From Diphasiastrum complanatum (taxonomy: Eukaryota; Streptophyta; Lycopodiopsida; Lycopodiales; Lycopodiaceae), in the NCBI GenBank assembly GCA_029204225.1, contig CM055095.1:58796865-58860864 (forward strand): DNA of 64,000 nt, in the 5' to 3' direction. Below, piece after piece: positions 34,272 through 46,324 of the stretch. The notes under the pieces were generated by a model. It did no database searches. It was not told where the DNA came from and saw only the letters and a list, made by a program, of their open reading frames with translations. Every line of letters starts with the position of its first letter. The first letter of the stretch is position 1. Made by a program: the position numbers and the translations under genes.

Positions 34272-36026
34272 TTGTGGAATGTTCTGAGAGTGATGGGTGA
34301 TGCAGCCACTACCAGGACCTGTGGGTATTGTGTCTCGTATTATGAGCCTGACTTATCCTCTGAGCCTTCCCCTGATTTACTTCCTGCTACTTGCCATGCT
34401 CAGCTTGCCTATGCTACTTGGACAGGGCGTCCTAGTCCTCGCTCCATTCGGTTACGTGTGCGTATTACAGGTCAAGAGTATATTGCTTTAGTTGATACTG
34501 GTAGCACTCATTCTTTTATTAGCAGTTATATCACTAGTCGGATCCGTGCTTCACCTGTTCCTGCTTCCCAGCCTCTCACAGTTGAGGTTGCCAGTTCTCA
34601 TTCTTTTCCTAGTTCTCAGATGTTTCAGCGTTTACCATACCGCATTGGAGATTTCTCTGGACAGGCAGATCTTTACATTATCCCTATGGAGCATTATGAT
34701 CTTATCCTTGGTGCTGATTGGTTTGCATCTCTTGGAGCCATTACACTGGACTTGACACAGCAGACATTGACATTTGTACATGATGCAGTTACACACTCAC
34801 TTGTGGGCATTGATTCTCAGGGAGACTTCTAGTTGATTACTGGGAAGTAGTTTATTCGCAGCCTACCGAAGGCTCATTGTGCTGCCTTATTATGTGTTCA
34901 GCGGGCCGTACCAGTTCCTCCAGTTTCTACACCAGCAGCTGTTCCTCAAGTGATTTCTGACTCATTACATCAGTATGCTTTTGTCTTTTCAGAACCTACA
35001 ACGCTACCACCATTACGTGACGTGAACCATCATATTGATTTGCGTCCTGGTTCTGCTCTTCCCTCCTGTCCCCCTTATCGTATGTCTCGATCTGAGCGTG
35101 ATGAGCTTGAGCTCCATATTACTGCCTTGTTAGATCAGGGTCTCATTGTTCCTAGTCACAGCCCTTTTGGTGCTCCTGTTCTCCTTATTAATAAGAGAGA
35201 TGGTACCAAACACCTTTGTATTGATTACCGTGCTTTAAATAAGTTGACTATTCGTAATCAGTACCCTATTCCACACATGGATGACCTCTTTGACCAGCTC
35301 GGTACCTCTAAAATCTTTTCCAAGATAGACCTTCGTTCTGGATATTACCAAATCAGGATGCACCCTTCTGACGAACATAAGACTGCTTTCTGTACTCATC
35401 TTGGTTTATATGAATTTCGTGTGCTTCCTTTTGGTGTTACTAATGGCCCTCCTACGTTCCAGAATGTGATGAATAACGTCTTACGTCCGCTTCTTGGTCA
35501 TTGTGTCTTGGTTTATTTTGATGATATTCTTATTTTTAGTCAGTCTCTTGCTGAGCATGTTGCCCATCTTTCCTCGGTCTTTCAGTTACTTGTACACCAC
35601 CAGTTATTTGCTAAGTTGTCTAAATGTTCTTTTGTTGTTTCTGAGATCGAGTTTCTTGGTTTTCTTATTTGTAATGGTCACATTCGTCAGGACCCTCATA
35701 AGGTTCAGGCCATCCAGGATTGGCCTATACCTACTGATATTCATCATGTTCGTATGTTTCTTGGGTTAGCCACTCACCTTCATCGTCCAGTTCCTCATTT
35801 TGCCACTATCGCAGCTCCTCTTCATGCACTTTTGAAGAAGTCTAGTACTTTTCTGTGGACTCCTGATTGTCAGACAGCGTTTGATACTCTTCGTCGTGCT
35901 GTTGTTGATGCTGCCGTTATGTGTTTACCACAGTTTGATCAGAAGTTTCTTATTGAGACTGATGCTAGTAATGTTGGTTTGGGTGCTTTACTTCGCCAGT
36001 CACAATGTATTATTGCGCTCTTATGA
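34272..36026 (+). pseudogene. Protease and reverse transcriptase of truncated gypsy
   Basis: The protease has ALVDTGSTHSF and YDLILGADWFASLG, then a TAG at 34830. Reverse transcriptase from 34950 is complete: [52 protein letters not shown] and the catalytic VYFDDILIF, then the start of RNase H ([15 protein letters not shown]). The frame is lost at about 36015. Confidence 0.88.
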
Positions 36027-37819
36027 GCAACGTTATTCTCTGCATGAGAAAGAGCTTCTTGCTATTATATATGCTCTTAAGAAGTGGCATCATTATCTAT
36101 ATCGAGTCCCATTTGACATCATTACTGATCACCAGTCTTTACGTTATCTGTTTTCTCAACGTGACCTTAGTGATCGTCAATTTCGTTGGTTGCAGTTTTT
36201 ACAGTCTTTTAATTTCTCCATATTGTATCGTCCTGGTCGTGCTAACACTGCTGCTGATGCATTATCTCGTCTTCCAGCTTTGTTAAATACACTCGTTTCT
36301 ACTATTCCTCCATGGTTTGATGCTCTACCTGCAGCATACCTTACATGTTCTGATTTTCGTGATGTTTATAGTTCTGCCCCACCTGTTTCGTCCAGTCCTC
36401 ATCAGGTTTACTCCATTATTGACAATCGTCTTTATCATTATGATTCTCTTTGTATCCCTAGTTCTTTGGGTATCCGTTCCCAGTTGTTGTCGGATGCTCA
36501 TTCCTCTCCTGTTGGGGGTCACTTTGGTTTTCAGAAGTCTTATGCTCGTCTCAAAGACCATTTCTATTGGCCCTCTCTTCGATCTGAGCTTGCTGTACTT
36601 ATTCGTACCTGCCCTTTCTGTCTTCGTAATAAGTACTCTGGTTCTAAATCTGCTGGTTTGCTCCAGAGTTGGCCTATTCCTCATCGCCAGTGGACTGATA
36701 TATCTATGGACTTTATCCTTGGCCTTCCCCATACCCAGCGTGGTCACGATTCATGTATGGTGGTAGTTGACAGGTTCTCGAAACAGGCACATTTTATCCC
36801 AGTTCGCAGTACTATCACAGCAGAGCAGTGTGCATGTTTGTTCCTATCAGAGATTTTCCGCCTGCATGGATTTCCTCGTACTATCCTTTCTGATCGGGAT
36901 AGTAAGTTTACATCTATATTCTGGAAAGAGCTTATGCGTATTTTGGATGTTCAGCTTTTTATGGGTTCTGCTTAACATTCTACTTCTGATGGGCAGTCTA
37001 AGGTCCTTAACAGGATCCTTGAGGATTATTTACGCCATTTTGTTACTCCTTCAGGGAAGGATTGGGATCAGCATTTATGTTTAGCAGAGTATAGCTATAA
37101 TAGCTCTGTTAGTACCAGCACAGGTGTCTCTCCATTTTTATTATCTCATGGCTATGCACCTCTTTTACCTGGCATTCCTCTTCCTCCTGAGGATACACCT
37201 GTTACACTTGCATCTTTTCTATCAGGTGCTCGAGAGCTTATTACTCGGGCCAGTTCTCTTACAGCATGTTCAGCAGCGTTATCAGACCTCAGTTGATCGT
37301 CACCGCCACCATGTTGAGTTTCAGCTTGGAGATATGGTTTATCTACGCTTACGGTTTGCACGTCATCATTTTGTCCAGGGCCATGCTTCTACTGAGAAGC
37401 TTGCACCACGTTATTATGGGCCTTATCGCATTGTGGAGGTTCTTAGTCCAGTTACATATCGATTACAGCTTCCTGCTTCCACACGCGCCTGTGATGTATT
37501 CCATGTCAGTTTATTACGTGCCGCTATTGAGGATGACGCTCCTTATGATGCTGAGTTTCCTACTGCTCCAGAGTTATTTCCATTTTTACCTGCTGCTATA
37601 TTACAGGTCCGTCTATACCATAGTCGACGCCGCCGGCAGATTCAGTTTTTGGTCCAGTGGGATGGTCGTCCTATTGAGGAGGCTACATGGGAGCCTATTG
37701 ATGTGTTTTATCATACACCATTACTTGCGGATCAAGCTCGTGCTCTTGCTGCACTTGTTGATTCCTCTACATCAGATGTTCCTCTAGCTGTTGATGCACC
37801 AGGGCTTGCTGCTACTTGA
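36015..37819 (+). pseudogene. RNase H, integrase and chromodomain of truncated gypsy
   Basis: RNase H tail ([38 protein letters not shown]), integrase HHCC region ([29 protein letters not shown]), catalytic SMDFILG and SDRDSKFTS, then a stop in GSA*HS at 36973 before the Glu region, which reads GQSKVLNR (Glu replaced by Lys). The last part (37124-37819, with a frame change near 37255) has the chromodomain FLVQWDGRPIEEATWEP. Confidence 0.86.
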
Positions 37820-37865
37820 TCTGGTTATCTTTTCGGTAGTTGGGTCTTTTTTTTGTGTCGGGGAG

Positions 37866-38283
37866 AGTTATGGACTCGGCTCATTACATTCGCCGCGTCC
37901 ATTTACATTTACAGTTACTTTACTTTATGCATAAGCAGGCCTTGGGCCCTTTTTTATTCATTAGTGACATTCAGACTATATGGTTGGCCTTTGGCCTTAT
38001 TATTCATTATTAGGCCATTTGGACATATTACTGGAGAGTGGGGGCCTTCTTGGAGGGCGCACTATTATCCCTCCCAGTTGGGCCCTAGCCACTGGAAGCT
38101 TCCTTTTAGGGCTTCCTCTTGGCTATAAGTAGGGAAACTGTGTCATTTGTCATTCAGCTGATGATGTTGATCTCTCTCTTTAGCCTCCTTAATCTCTCTC
38201 TTTCCTGCTTTCTAGGGTTAAGTCTTGCTTATGTGATGCTTTCATAGCTTAATTCTAGATCAGCTGTGGCTCTATTCGTAACT
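37866..38283 (+). repeat. 3' LTR of truncated gypsy
   Basis: Begins AGTTATGGACTCGGCTC after a purine tract GGGGAG and ends CGTAACT, the same non-canonical ends as the LTRs at 14932 and 20482. TATA-like GGCTATAAGTAGGG near 38110-38125. Confidence 0.85.
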
Positions 38284-38314
38284 CTATGGATATAGGATCT
38301 GTAAATAAACTGGC

Positions 38315-38685
38315 AGATGTTGGGTCCGTTTCGTACGTCATTTCGAAGCGGGTTTGAAACGCGTTTGAAACAGGAGGTTCAGGTTCGAAACGGGAATTTT
38401 TTTTAGGGTTATTTTTTTTTTTTTGAAAATGTGTTTTAATGAGTTCTTTGGGGTTTAGACATGACGTAGAAAGACCCCAAGTAGATACATCCAATTTCAT
38501 GAGAATGCTCTAGAGAATGCAATTTCAAGAAGAGAAACTATGTATGGTAGCTTTCCTCAGTCAAAAATATTTGCACTATTATAACAGTTGTTTTCGGACT
38601 TAAGAAACGTGTTTCGAAACGAACCCGTTTTGAACGGGGCGTTTCAAACGCGTTTCTTTGTTCGAAACGCGTTTCGATGAAACAT
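38315..38685. mobile_element. Possible MITE with GTTTCGAAACGCGTTTC palindromes (type D)
   Basis: Both sides hold arrays of GAAACGCGTTT-like palindromes (38334-38395 and 38590-38680) around an AT-rich centre, the layout of the hAT ends in this window. The tips do not show CATAG and I could not find a target duplication, so membership of the family is tentative. Confidence 0.4.
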
Positions 38686-38719
38686 TGATGTAGTGCCCTC
38701 CATAAGTGATGATAAAGAA

Positions 38720-39105
38720 ATACCAATGGAGTTTAGTAGCCAACCAGTCTATGACTACCATGAGAAATGAGATCCCTGGCTATGGAGTAATCGTGAGGGG
38801 TAAGAGTTGCATGAGACAATCTAGACTCTCTGCTATCCATCTGCGTCAATCTTTGGAGAAAAATGACAATCCGAAAAATAGCCTCAACCTATAATGGAGG
38901 AACTGCAAACTCTACAAGTATAATCTGATGAGGAACAACGGGTTTCACCCGAATCATATGTGAAAGCATAGTAATATGCAGACAAGATATATTAGCCCAC
39001 TCTGAGGAAGTAAGACCTGTACACCAAGTCTCTGATGCATACATAGTTGTCGGTGTGACCATGGTATCAAACAGGAGACACTTACTCGGAGCCTGTACGT
39101 ACGTA
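38720..39105 (-). pseudogene. LINE reverse-transcriptase fragment
   Basis: Aligns by eye with 29100-29390: AAACTCTACAAGTATAATCT versus AAACTCTGCCAATATAATCT, and ACCATGGTATCAAACAGGAG versus ACCATAGTATCAAAGAGTCG. Encodes on the minus strand the region after the YADD box (LFDTMVTPTTMYASE). Cut on the right by a gypsy relic. Confidence 0.7.
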
Positions 39106-39114
39106 TGTTCATGT

Positions 39115-41974
39115 TGTTCGTATGTTTTTAGGACTCGCTACACATCTACGTAAGCCTGTCCCTCATTTTGCTACTATTGCACATCCACTTCACTCTTTAC
39201 TACATAAAGGTGCTAAGTTTGATCTCCTTAATGTCAGAATGCTTTTACTACGCTTCAGTCTATTTTGGTTTCCGCTACTGTTCTTGCTTTACCTGACTTT
39301 AGCAAGAATTTTGTTGTCGAGACTGATGCTAGTGTTGTCGATGTTGGGGCCAATGTTCACCAAGATTCTCATGTTGTTGCTTATGAGTCCCGTCATTTAT
39401 GTTCCTATGAGACACGATATTCTACTTAGGATAAGGAACTATTAGCTATCATTCACGCTTTTACTAAGTGCACCATTATCTCCAGCCTTTACGTTTTGAT
39501 TTATACATTGATCATCAATCTTTACGATCTTGAGACTCAAAAGTAGCTTAGTGATTGTCAATTTCGATGGCTACAGTTTTTACAGCGTTTTCACTATCAA
39601 TTGCATTATTGCCCTAGTCGAAGTAATGTTGGTGCTGATATTTATCTCGGTTACCTGCTCTTCTTACTACTCTTACTACCATTTTTCCTGATTGGTTTGA
39701 TTTACTCCTCAACTTTGCTTATCGTACAGCTCAGTCTCCTTCGTCTATTCCCCATCAAGTTTACACTCTAGTTGATCATCGTTTATATCACTATGGCGCT
39801 TTGTGTGTCCCTAGTCTTCCTGATGTTCAATCTCGTTTATTACATGTGCTCATTATTCCCATGTCAGGGGTCATTACGATTATCAGAAGTTCTTTGCTCG
39901 TCTAAAACCTTATTTTTATTGGCCACACATGAAATCTGAGTTACTCGCTCTTATTCAGCAGTGTACATTTTGTGCTCGTAATAAGTACTCACGATCTAAG
40001 CCTTTTGCTCCTCTTCAGTATTGGCCTATTTCCCACTGCCAGTGGACTGATATCTCTATGGACTTTATTTTAGGCCTACCTCACACACATCGTGGCCATG
40101 ATACTTGTCTCGTTGTGGTTGATAGTTTTTTGAAACTAGCACATTTTATTCCAATTCACTCTACCATTACCGCTGCACAGTGCGCTCGTTCTTATCTGAC
40201 ATTTTTTGTTTGCATGGTCTCCCCAATTCTATTCTCACAGACCGTGATACTCGTTCTACTAAACTTATGTGTATTTTGGATATTACAATTTTTATGGGGA
40301 CTACTTATCACTCTTCTGTTGACGGCCAGTCTAAGGTTCTTAATCATATTGTCGAAGATTATTTGCATAATTTTGTTTTACCTTCTGGTCGTGATTGGGA
40401 TCAGCACTTGTGTTTTGCAGAACACAGTTATAACAGTTCGTTTAATACAGCACAACTGTGTCTCCATTTCTATTTGCTAATGGATATTCTCCAATGCTAC
40501 CATCTATTCCACCCCCTCCTGATGATGTTCCCGTTACTTTATCTTCTTTTTTACTAACTCTCATGGTTCTATTGTGCAGTCACGACAACATTTGGCACGA
40601 GCTCAACATCGTTATAAGTCTTTGATTGATTGTCATAGGTCTTTTTTAGAGTTTGCTGAGGGCCAATCTATGTATGTTCGTTTGTCTTTTGCATGTCATA
40701 AGTTTGTACAGGTTCATTCGCTTACTGATAAATTGTCTGCACGTTACTATGGTCCTTTCCAAATTCTAGAAAAACTCATCGTTTACAATTACCTGTTACA
40801 ACTCGTGCATGTGTTATTTTTCATGTAGTTTACTTTGTTCGTCTCTTTTTCCTAGCGAACCTTGTGATCCTTTGTTTCCTACTGATCCTAAACTTTTTCC
40901 ATTTTTTCCTGCTATTATTTTACAAGTTCAGGTCGTACGTCGTCGTTGTGGTCTTGTCCAGTTTTAAGTCCAATGGGACGGTCGTCCAATTGATGAAGCC
41001 ACATGGGCATCTTCGATGTTTTTGCCCACTCACCTTTATTACAAGAACAGACTCGTTTTCTCCATGCGTTGGTACGCGACACTACTGTTTCTAATCCTGA
41101 TGCTACACCTTTCTCTATTCCTCCTAATGGGCTTGATGTTTCATCTCTGGATATTGTACTTGATTTGTCTAACCTTATACCTGTTGCTGCTCTACTTGAT
41201 GTTGGTGTCTCTACTTCTGATGTTGTTGTTGTCATCCTCCTGCTGATCTTTCAAATATTGATGGTCCCGATGTTCCTGGTGCTCCTGCTCTTGATTCTTC
41301 ATTACTTGTTAATGATGATACCTCAATTGCCCAATGACCTCCATTACTTACATATTGTACTAGTCTTATCATCTACTAGAATTGAGATTAATAATTCTCT
41401 TTGCTTCATTGTACTAACGGCGGATATCCGCGGCTTTAGGGGATTCGGCTTTTGAACTGACACCACTAGCACGAAATGTACAACCCAGGAAAGAAAACAA
41501 TATAGCGGTAGTAAAGTAGCTCTAGTAGTTAAAAAAAATTTAGCCCACATTGAAGGCAATGTTTTAGACGGGGGGAGTGTTATGGACACGCATTATAGTC
41601 CATACTTCTCTACTTTTGACAGTATTAGTGGACACGCACTTTATACTACACATGACGGTCCTAGAAATACTATTTTACATGGTTTTCTACTTTTTGCCCT
41701 AACGTTTGAATTTCACTTTCCCTCCAAATCAATATGAAGGGAAGTAGGTTTTGTTCACTATAAATAGCCACTAAGGCTGGTCATTTGCTAGTTTTGATCA
41801 TTTGAGTCTTGGGCTTCTGGTAGTTGTACTATTTTGGAGATCTTAGTTGGAGATCAGCCTGAGCTATTGGCCATTGATATTCATACAGTTTCTTAGTTGG
41901 AGAATGCTATGTCAATGCCTTTTGCTGTTTTCTATGCATCATTGATACTAACACCTGTGAATCTGTTCATAACA
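39115..41974 (+). mobile_element. Decayed 5'-truncated gypsy chromovirus with TG...CA LTR
   Basis: Runs from the end of reverse transcriptase (MFLGLATHLRKPVPHFATIA) through RNase H, integrase (MKSELLALIQQCTFCARNKY, WTDISMDFILGLPH) and a chromodomain remnant (about 40970-41010), with many stops, to an LTR at 41578. Older than the 14932 element, judging by decay. Confidence 0.78.
41578..41974 (+). repeat. 3' LTR of decayed gypsy
   Basis: Starts TGTTATGG after the purine tract GACGGGGGGAG and ends CATAACA, giving TG...CA ends. TATA-like CACTATAAATAGCC at about 41757-41770. A related LTR lies in reverse orientation at 44980. Confidence 0.78.
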
Positions 41975-42299
41975 TGCCCCCTATGATTGAAGATTCTCAT
42001 CTATCACCCCCGGAATAGTTTTTCTCAATCAAATTACAAATGCAACAATTTGTAATTTCGTCGTGTTGGATAAAGCTCCACGAACGACCATTTTAGACAG
42101 CAAATGTTCATTTGCTTTGAACAGATTTCTTATTTCTTTTTCTTTTATGTATCATGGAGAAAGCTATCATATTAAACAAAAGGATTTCGTATTTAACTAG
42201 CCAAACTTGCCAAACACTAGGCCCTAATCAATCAACAAGAATCTGAAATGATGATTGAGTTGATAAATAGAAGATTTCAAATGACATTGTAGGATATAC

Positions 42300-42453
42300 C
42301 TTCAACCTATGAAAAATCATTAGGCAATTTTTCTCTTCACAAGCATTTGCGTATCCATCCATTATGCAGTTATAAAGTCCCAGTGTTGCCTCAAATCCAG
42401 CTTCCTCCATCTCTAGCACCAGGGCCTCTACCCTTCTCATGTTCCCAGCTTTG
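42300..42453 (-). CDS. PPR4: PPR4 exon 6: PPR motifs
   Basis: Encodes residues 553-603 (KAGNMRRVEALVLEMEEAGFE...EEKNCLMIFHRLK). The acceptor is ACTCTGCAG|CAAAGC (42454/42453); TG from exon 5 plus C makes a Cys codon, restoring the usual AHCKAGNM helix. The donor is TTGAAG|GTATAT (42300/42299), phase 0. It spans about one and a half PPR repeats and is separated from exon 7 by the 11.1-kb intron 6. Confidence 0.87.
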
Positions 42454-42847
42454 CTGCAGAGTAATAAAACAAACTAGTAAAAGATCTCATAGGTAGCCAC
42501 AGCCCGTATGGAAGGTGCATGCACGCAGACTAGTCATAGTTAATACACAGGAGCATACTATCGCCAAGCACTTTATATTTTTCTTATGTCTCTGGACATT
42601 CACGACAGTCTAATGCACTCTTCCACATTATACTGTCTGTACAGGGAGTTGCTTCCTAATTACTGGAGATCTGAAAGATCGGAAATTTAGATCTCAAAAA
42701 GAAATGTAAATCTACAAGAAACTGAAATATTTAGCTCCAATTATAGCGTATACACTCTTCCAGAACCGTCAATGTCATAGTGAGTTTAGTTAAGCAGCCC
42801 TATATGCAGATGCTTGAATGACTAAATAATGACGCTCAGATAGTTAC
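42454..42847 (-). other. PPR4 intron 5, 394 bp
   Basis: AT-rich, no element recognised. Confidence 0.7.
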
Positions 42848-42934
42848 CAGTGAGCACTGATGATGTTGTTGAAAATGATTGTGTTCAAGGGCAGATTTGA
42901 AAGCTTAAGCTTCTGAAACCACGTCTCTGCAACC
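42848..42934 (-). CDS. PPR4: PPR4 exon 5: PPR motif
   Basis: An 87-bp exon encoding residues 524-551 (VAETWFQKLKLS...TIIFNNIISAH). The donor is CACTG|GTAACT (42848/42847), phase 2. The acceptor is inferred as CTCGAAAG|GGTTGC (42935/42934): it is the only AG that keeps the frame after an upstream in-frame TGA, but its pyrimidine tract is poor, so this boundary is the weakest in the model. It completes a 35-residue PPR spacing between exons 4 and 6. Confidence 0.78.
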
Positions 42935-43875
42935 CTTTCGAGATATGTGAGACATCAATTTCAACCATAAGAAAACTGGAACAAATACTTTGCCGTTCAA
43001 ATAACTCCAAGTAACTTGAATCAAATACATTTTATCCTCAAAAAAGGCTGAGACACCATGACAATGACTTTGCAAATAGGAATTATAAGTCTAGAAGTAG
43101 ATACTGAAGGAAAAACAGTTCACACAAAGATTTCCAAATCACAAACAAAGTTGTAAGTTTGAACTAAAACACCATATAACAATCAAGTCATTGTTAAGAC
43201 TAATAAATCACGAGCACCAGGACCAAGAAACAGTAAGCTGATTATTTGCTAGCATATAGTCACTAGTGCCCTAAGTGAGCACACATGCAGAGAAGTTCTG
43301 AACACATGACAATGTTAGAGGCTCTTCTAAAACATACGACATTATTTTCAATCACAGCTAACGGTGGTTAAGAAACATGATCCTCACAAAATTTATGAAT
43401 TATGTTTTAAACAGAAAGCAATAGGGATTATCGTGCTGCACTCATAAGCAACCACTTTCCCACATGTACCTGAACCTTAACTCCTGTGCCAACTGGAATG
43501 AAGATCTTAGAAAAGTCTGCACCGATAAATGTATAATAAATGTGGAAGAATACCCTTGATGTTCTTTTCACTCCAACTTCATTGTTGAGTAGCTGATTGA
43601 TTACAAAAGAGGAGATAAACTTTACTTAGGAGCAGGTATCTTTTATCAATAAAGCTTATGTTTGATGCCTTGTGTCTGATTTTATTCAAAGCTTGTGATC
43701 TCAAAAAATGATGAACCAAGTTTTCCATAACTGCAACACATCTAGTACGAGTGTTCCAAGTTCACGGCAATACAACTTCACATGGTATCTTTTTAACAAG
43801 AGATTGTCAACTTGGCTAATGACTATAAAATACAAAAGCATGACCAAAAAAGGTAAAATGCTTGTGTGATCATAC
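42935..43875 (-). other. PPR4 intron 4, 941 bp
   Basis: AT-rich, no element recognised. Confidence 0.7.
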
Positions 43876-44016
43876 TCGTTCTGCCCCATTCTTCCATATC
43901 CAGAAACAATAACACTGTATGTGGCTTGATTAGGGGAAATGCATTCTGCCTGCATGTCTTCAATACAAGCAACCGCCCCACGCATGTCTTTAGCCATTGC
44001 ATATGCATGCACCAGA
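43876..44016 (-). CDS. PPR4: PPR4 exon 4: PPR motifs
   Basis: Encodes residues 477-522 (LVHAYAMAKDMRGAVACIEDM...GYGRMGQN), the tail of one PPR motif and most of the next. The acceptor is TTCTTGTGCAG|TCTGGT (44017/44016) and the donor AACGA|GTATGA (43876/43875), phase 2. Residue patterns fit the helix A and helix B consensus of P-class PPR repeats, with TYSVIVSGYGRMG as a typical helix A. Neighbouring exons join in phase. Confidence 0.87.
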
Positions 44017-44966
44017 CTGCACAAGAACAAAGTAACTTAGGATGACAAGGATTGAAAATAAGCCAACTCCTGCATTTTCACATTTCAATTTTGTGGCTAC
44101 TACACAGTACAGGCACAAAGGCAATCCACCAAAATCTGACTGATTGAGAGCATCTGCTTATACTTTTCAAAGGAACTACTAATGCTTTTAATATTTTACC
44201 CTTTTACTAACAACACGTGAGAGTGTAAGGTTAAATTGATTGTCAGATAACCCCTGGAGCCGCCAGTCCTCTGAACTGCTATTCTTGCATTGAACAACTT
44301 GAAAACATCAAATTTGAACAGAATGTCCATCTTGCATTACGGCAGGAACTAGTGAGCAGATACTAGATCTGCTGGAGAATGGCATGAAGAACTTGCAAAA
44401 AATTAGGACCGATCAGAGACTTTCACGAATAGCTACCACAAAGCATATGCTAATATCAGCTACGAATATACTTTCATTCATACTCTGCTCATCAATGGGA
44501 AAACATGGAGACGACGAAATTTTAGCAGAACTTTAGAGTTTTAGGGTTTTGGGACATGCCATTTCAAGTCTAACAACTGTCATTTGTGCTTCATTGATTC
44601 TTCTCGCATTGCCAACTAATTACTCATGGAAACTTTGGAGCAACATCGAGATACCAGCTACAAACGAAAAGAAAAAGACAAAACAGAGAGTGATGGTATG
44701 TGCAAAAACAAAAGCCCCTTAGATATGCATAAAGCGAACCTTGTATTATTGTCACATGCTAGATAACTTCTATTGTCCCTCCTCTACATTGCCCAACCTC
44801 ATAGCTGAAGCTAGAACTCAAACAAAAAAGTTATGACAAAAAATGTGAAAAATGGTTCTAGAAAGAGAAAATGGCTAGAGAGAACAACCAGAGAGAAATT
44901 ATCTAGACAGAAAAAACAACTAGGGACAGAAAAAAAAATCAGCACCTTCCCAATCACTTAGGAAAG

Positions 44967-45639
44967 TACTCTGATATCATGTTATGAACACAATCACAAA
45001 TATTGGTATCAAATGAAGCATAAGACAGCAAAAGGCATTCACAAAGCATTCTCCAACTAAGAACATTAAATGAATATCAATGGTCGACGATAGCTCAGAC
45101 GGATCTCCAACTATGATCTGCAAAAATGAGTAATTCCCCTACAAGAAGCTCAAGACTCCAAATCATAACCTAACAAATGAATCGCCCTAGTGGCTATTTA
45201 TACAAAGTGAAAGCTACCCCCATTCAATTATCTTGGAGGAAAACATGAAAATATAAATCATAGTTGCAGCGAATCGCGATTCTGGGGGTATAGCGATTCG
45301 CGATTCTCAGAATCACGATCCGCTGCCCAGAATCGCCAAAAATAAAAAAACAATTTCTTTTTAACTTTTGAGAAGAAAAAAAAAATTGGACCTAAAATGA
45401 ACCTAAAAATACTAGAATAAGACCTAAAACTACTGGAATTAGACTTGAAACTACTGAAATTGGAACCTGAAACTACGATGATCATAATCGTCTGTTTTTT
45501 CTTTCTCTTCTGATGCCCATATTGCCTGATTTTAAAAAACAAATGATTCTGGGCATATCACCGTTTTTTTTACAGCCATTCTAGAATTGCTTGTGCATCT
45601 ATGATTCAAAATTCAAATATTAGGGCCCGAAATAGGAAC
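44967..45639 (-). mobile_element. Reverse-oriented LTR with primer site, split by a MITE
   Basis: The minus strand reads an LTR end TGTGTTCATAACA (44980) followed by the primer-site-like TGATATCAGAGTA (44967-44979). Upstream sequence (TTAGTTGGAGAATGC, TGCCTTTTGCTGT) matches the LTR at 41578-41974. The LTR is interrupted at 45259-45603 by a MITE and resumes at 45604-45639 (ATTCAAATATTAGGGC matching ATTCAAACGTTAGGGC). Confidence 0.65.
45259..45603. mobile_element. 345-bp hAT MITE, type B-like
   Basis: Left tip CATAGTTGCAGCGAATCGCG and right tip whose complement reads CATAGATGCACAAGCAATTC. Inside the left tip are ATCGCGAT-like palindromes. No coding capacity. The flanks (ATATAAAT and ATTCAAAA) are at best a decayed target duplication, but the host LTR clearly continues on both sides. 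Confidence 0.65.
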
Positions 45640-45856
45640 CACAGATGCACTGCGTTTCTGAAACGCGTTTCAGAATCGCGTTCAGAAACGCGGTTCAGAA
45701 AAGCGTTTCTGAAATTTTAAAAAAAATTTCAAAAACGTTTTTTATATATATATTTTATTTTTGGTTTTTTTAAGGGCAATATGGGTATCAGATGAAAGCT
45801 CTAATTAAGAGCATAATTATTGTGTAGTTTGGCGACTGTTTCGGGTGCAGGATGGT

Positions 45857-46312
45857 AGTTACGGACTACAGGATATAGGCCTACTGGGCTACTCTGCATA
45901 TATTCCGCAGGCCTCTTTACATTTACTGTTGGTTATGTATATTTCTGGTTACGCATTTTATATTAATCATGTACAGGTTCCAGAGCCTTTCTATATGCTT
46001 ATGACCCGCACTGGGTCCTTTTTTATGACATTGACTGACCTTGGGCCCTTATTATATGGTTATATGTGGAGTGGGGGCCCGTAGAAGGGCACACTATTTT
46101 CCCTCCACATTTTGCCTCCCTTTACTTTTGAATTCCCATTTTAGGGTTCATTGGTAGGGTAATTTATAGGGGCATTTGTACACTCATTTTTCAGATTATT
46201 GATTGGTATTGCTTAGGCTCTTCGTGGGAGAACCTATTGTCTTGTCTATTGCTTGTAGGGCTTTGGTCTTTTATGCTTCATTGATTCAACACTTGAGATT
46301 TTGATCATAACT
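45857..46312 (+). repeat. 5' LTR of gypsy in the hAT element
   Basis: Begins AGTTACGG and ends CATAACT, followed by the primer site. No matching 3' LTR is present. The relic at 1785-2020 matches its end. Confidence 0.75.
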
Positions 46313-46324
46313 TGGTATCAGAGC
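46313..46324 (+). promoter_or_regulatory. Primer-binding site (initiator Met tRNA)
   Basis: TGGTATCAGAGC directly after the LTR end. Confidence 0.88.

Larger units (their letters stand above)
34262..38283 (+). mobile_element. 5'-truncated Ty3/gypsy chromovirus with 3' LTR
   Basis: Starts inside the protease region and runs through reverse transcriptase, RNase H, integrase and chromodomain to a 418-bp LTR. Gag and the 5' LTR are missing. Stops at 34830 and 36973 and frame changes at about 36015 and 37255 break the frame. Same family as the 14932-20854 element. Confidence 0.85.
31171..42299 (-). other. PPR4 intron 6, 11,129 bp, element-filled
   Basis: Bounded by phase-0 exons 6 and 7. Contains a hAT relic, LINE pieces, two gypsy elements and a possible MITE. 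31171-31830 shows nothing recognisable. Confidence 0.85.
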
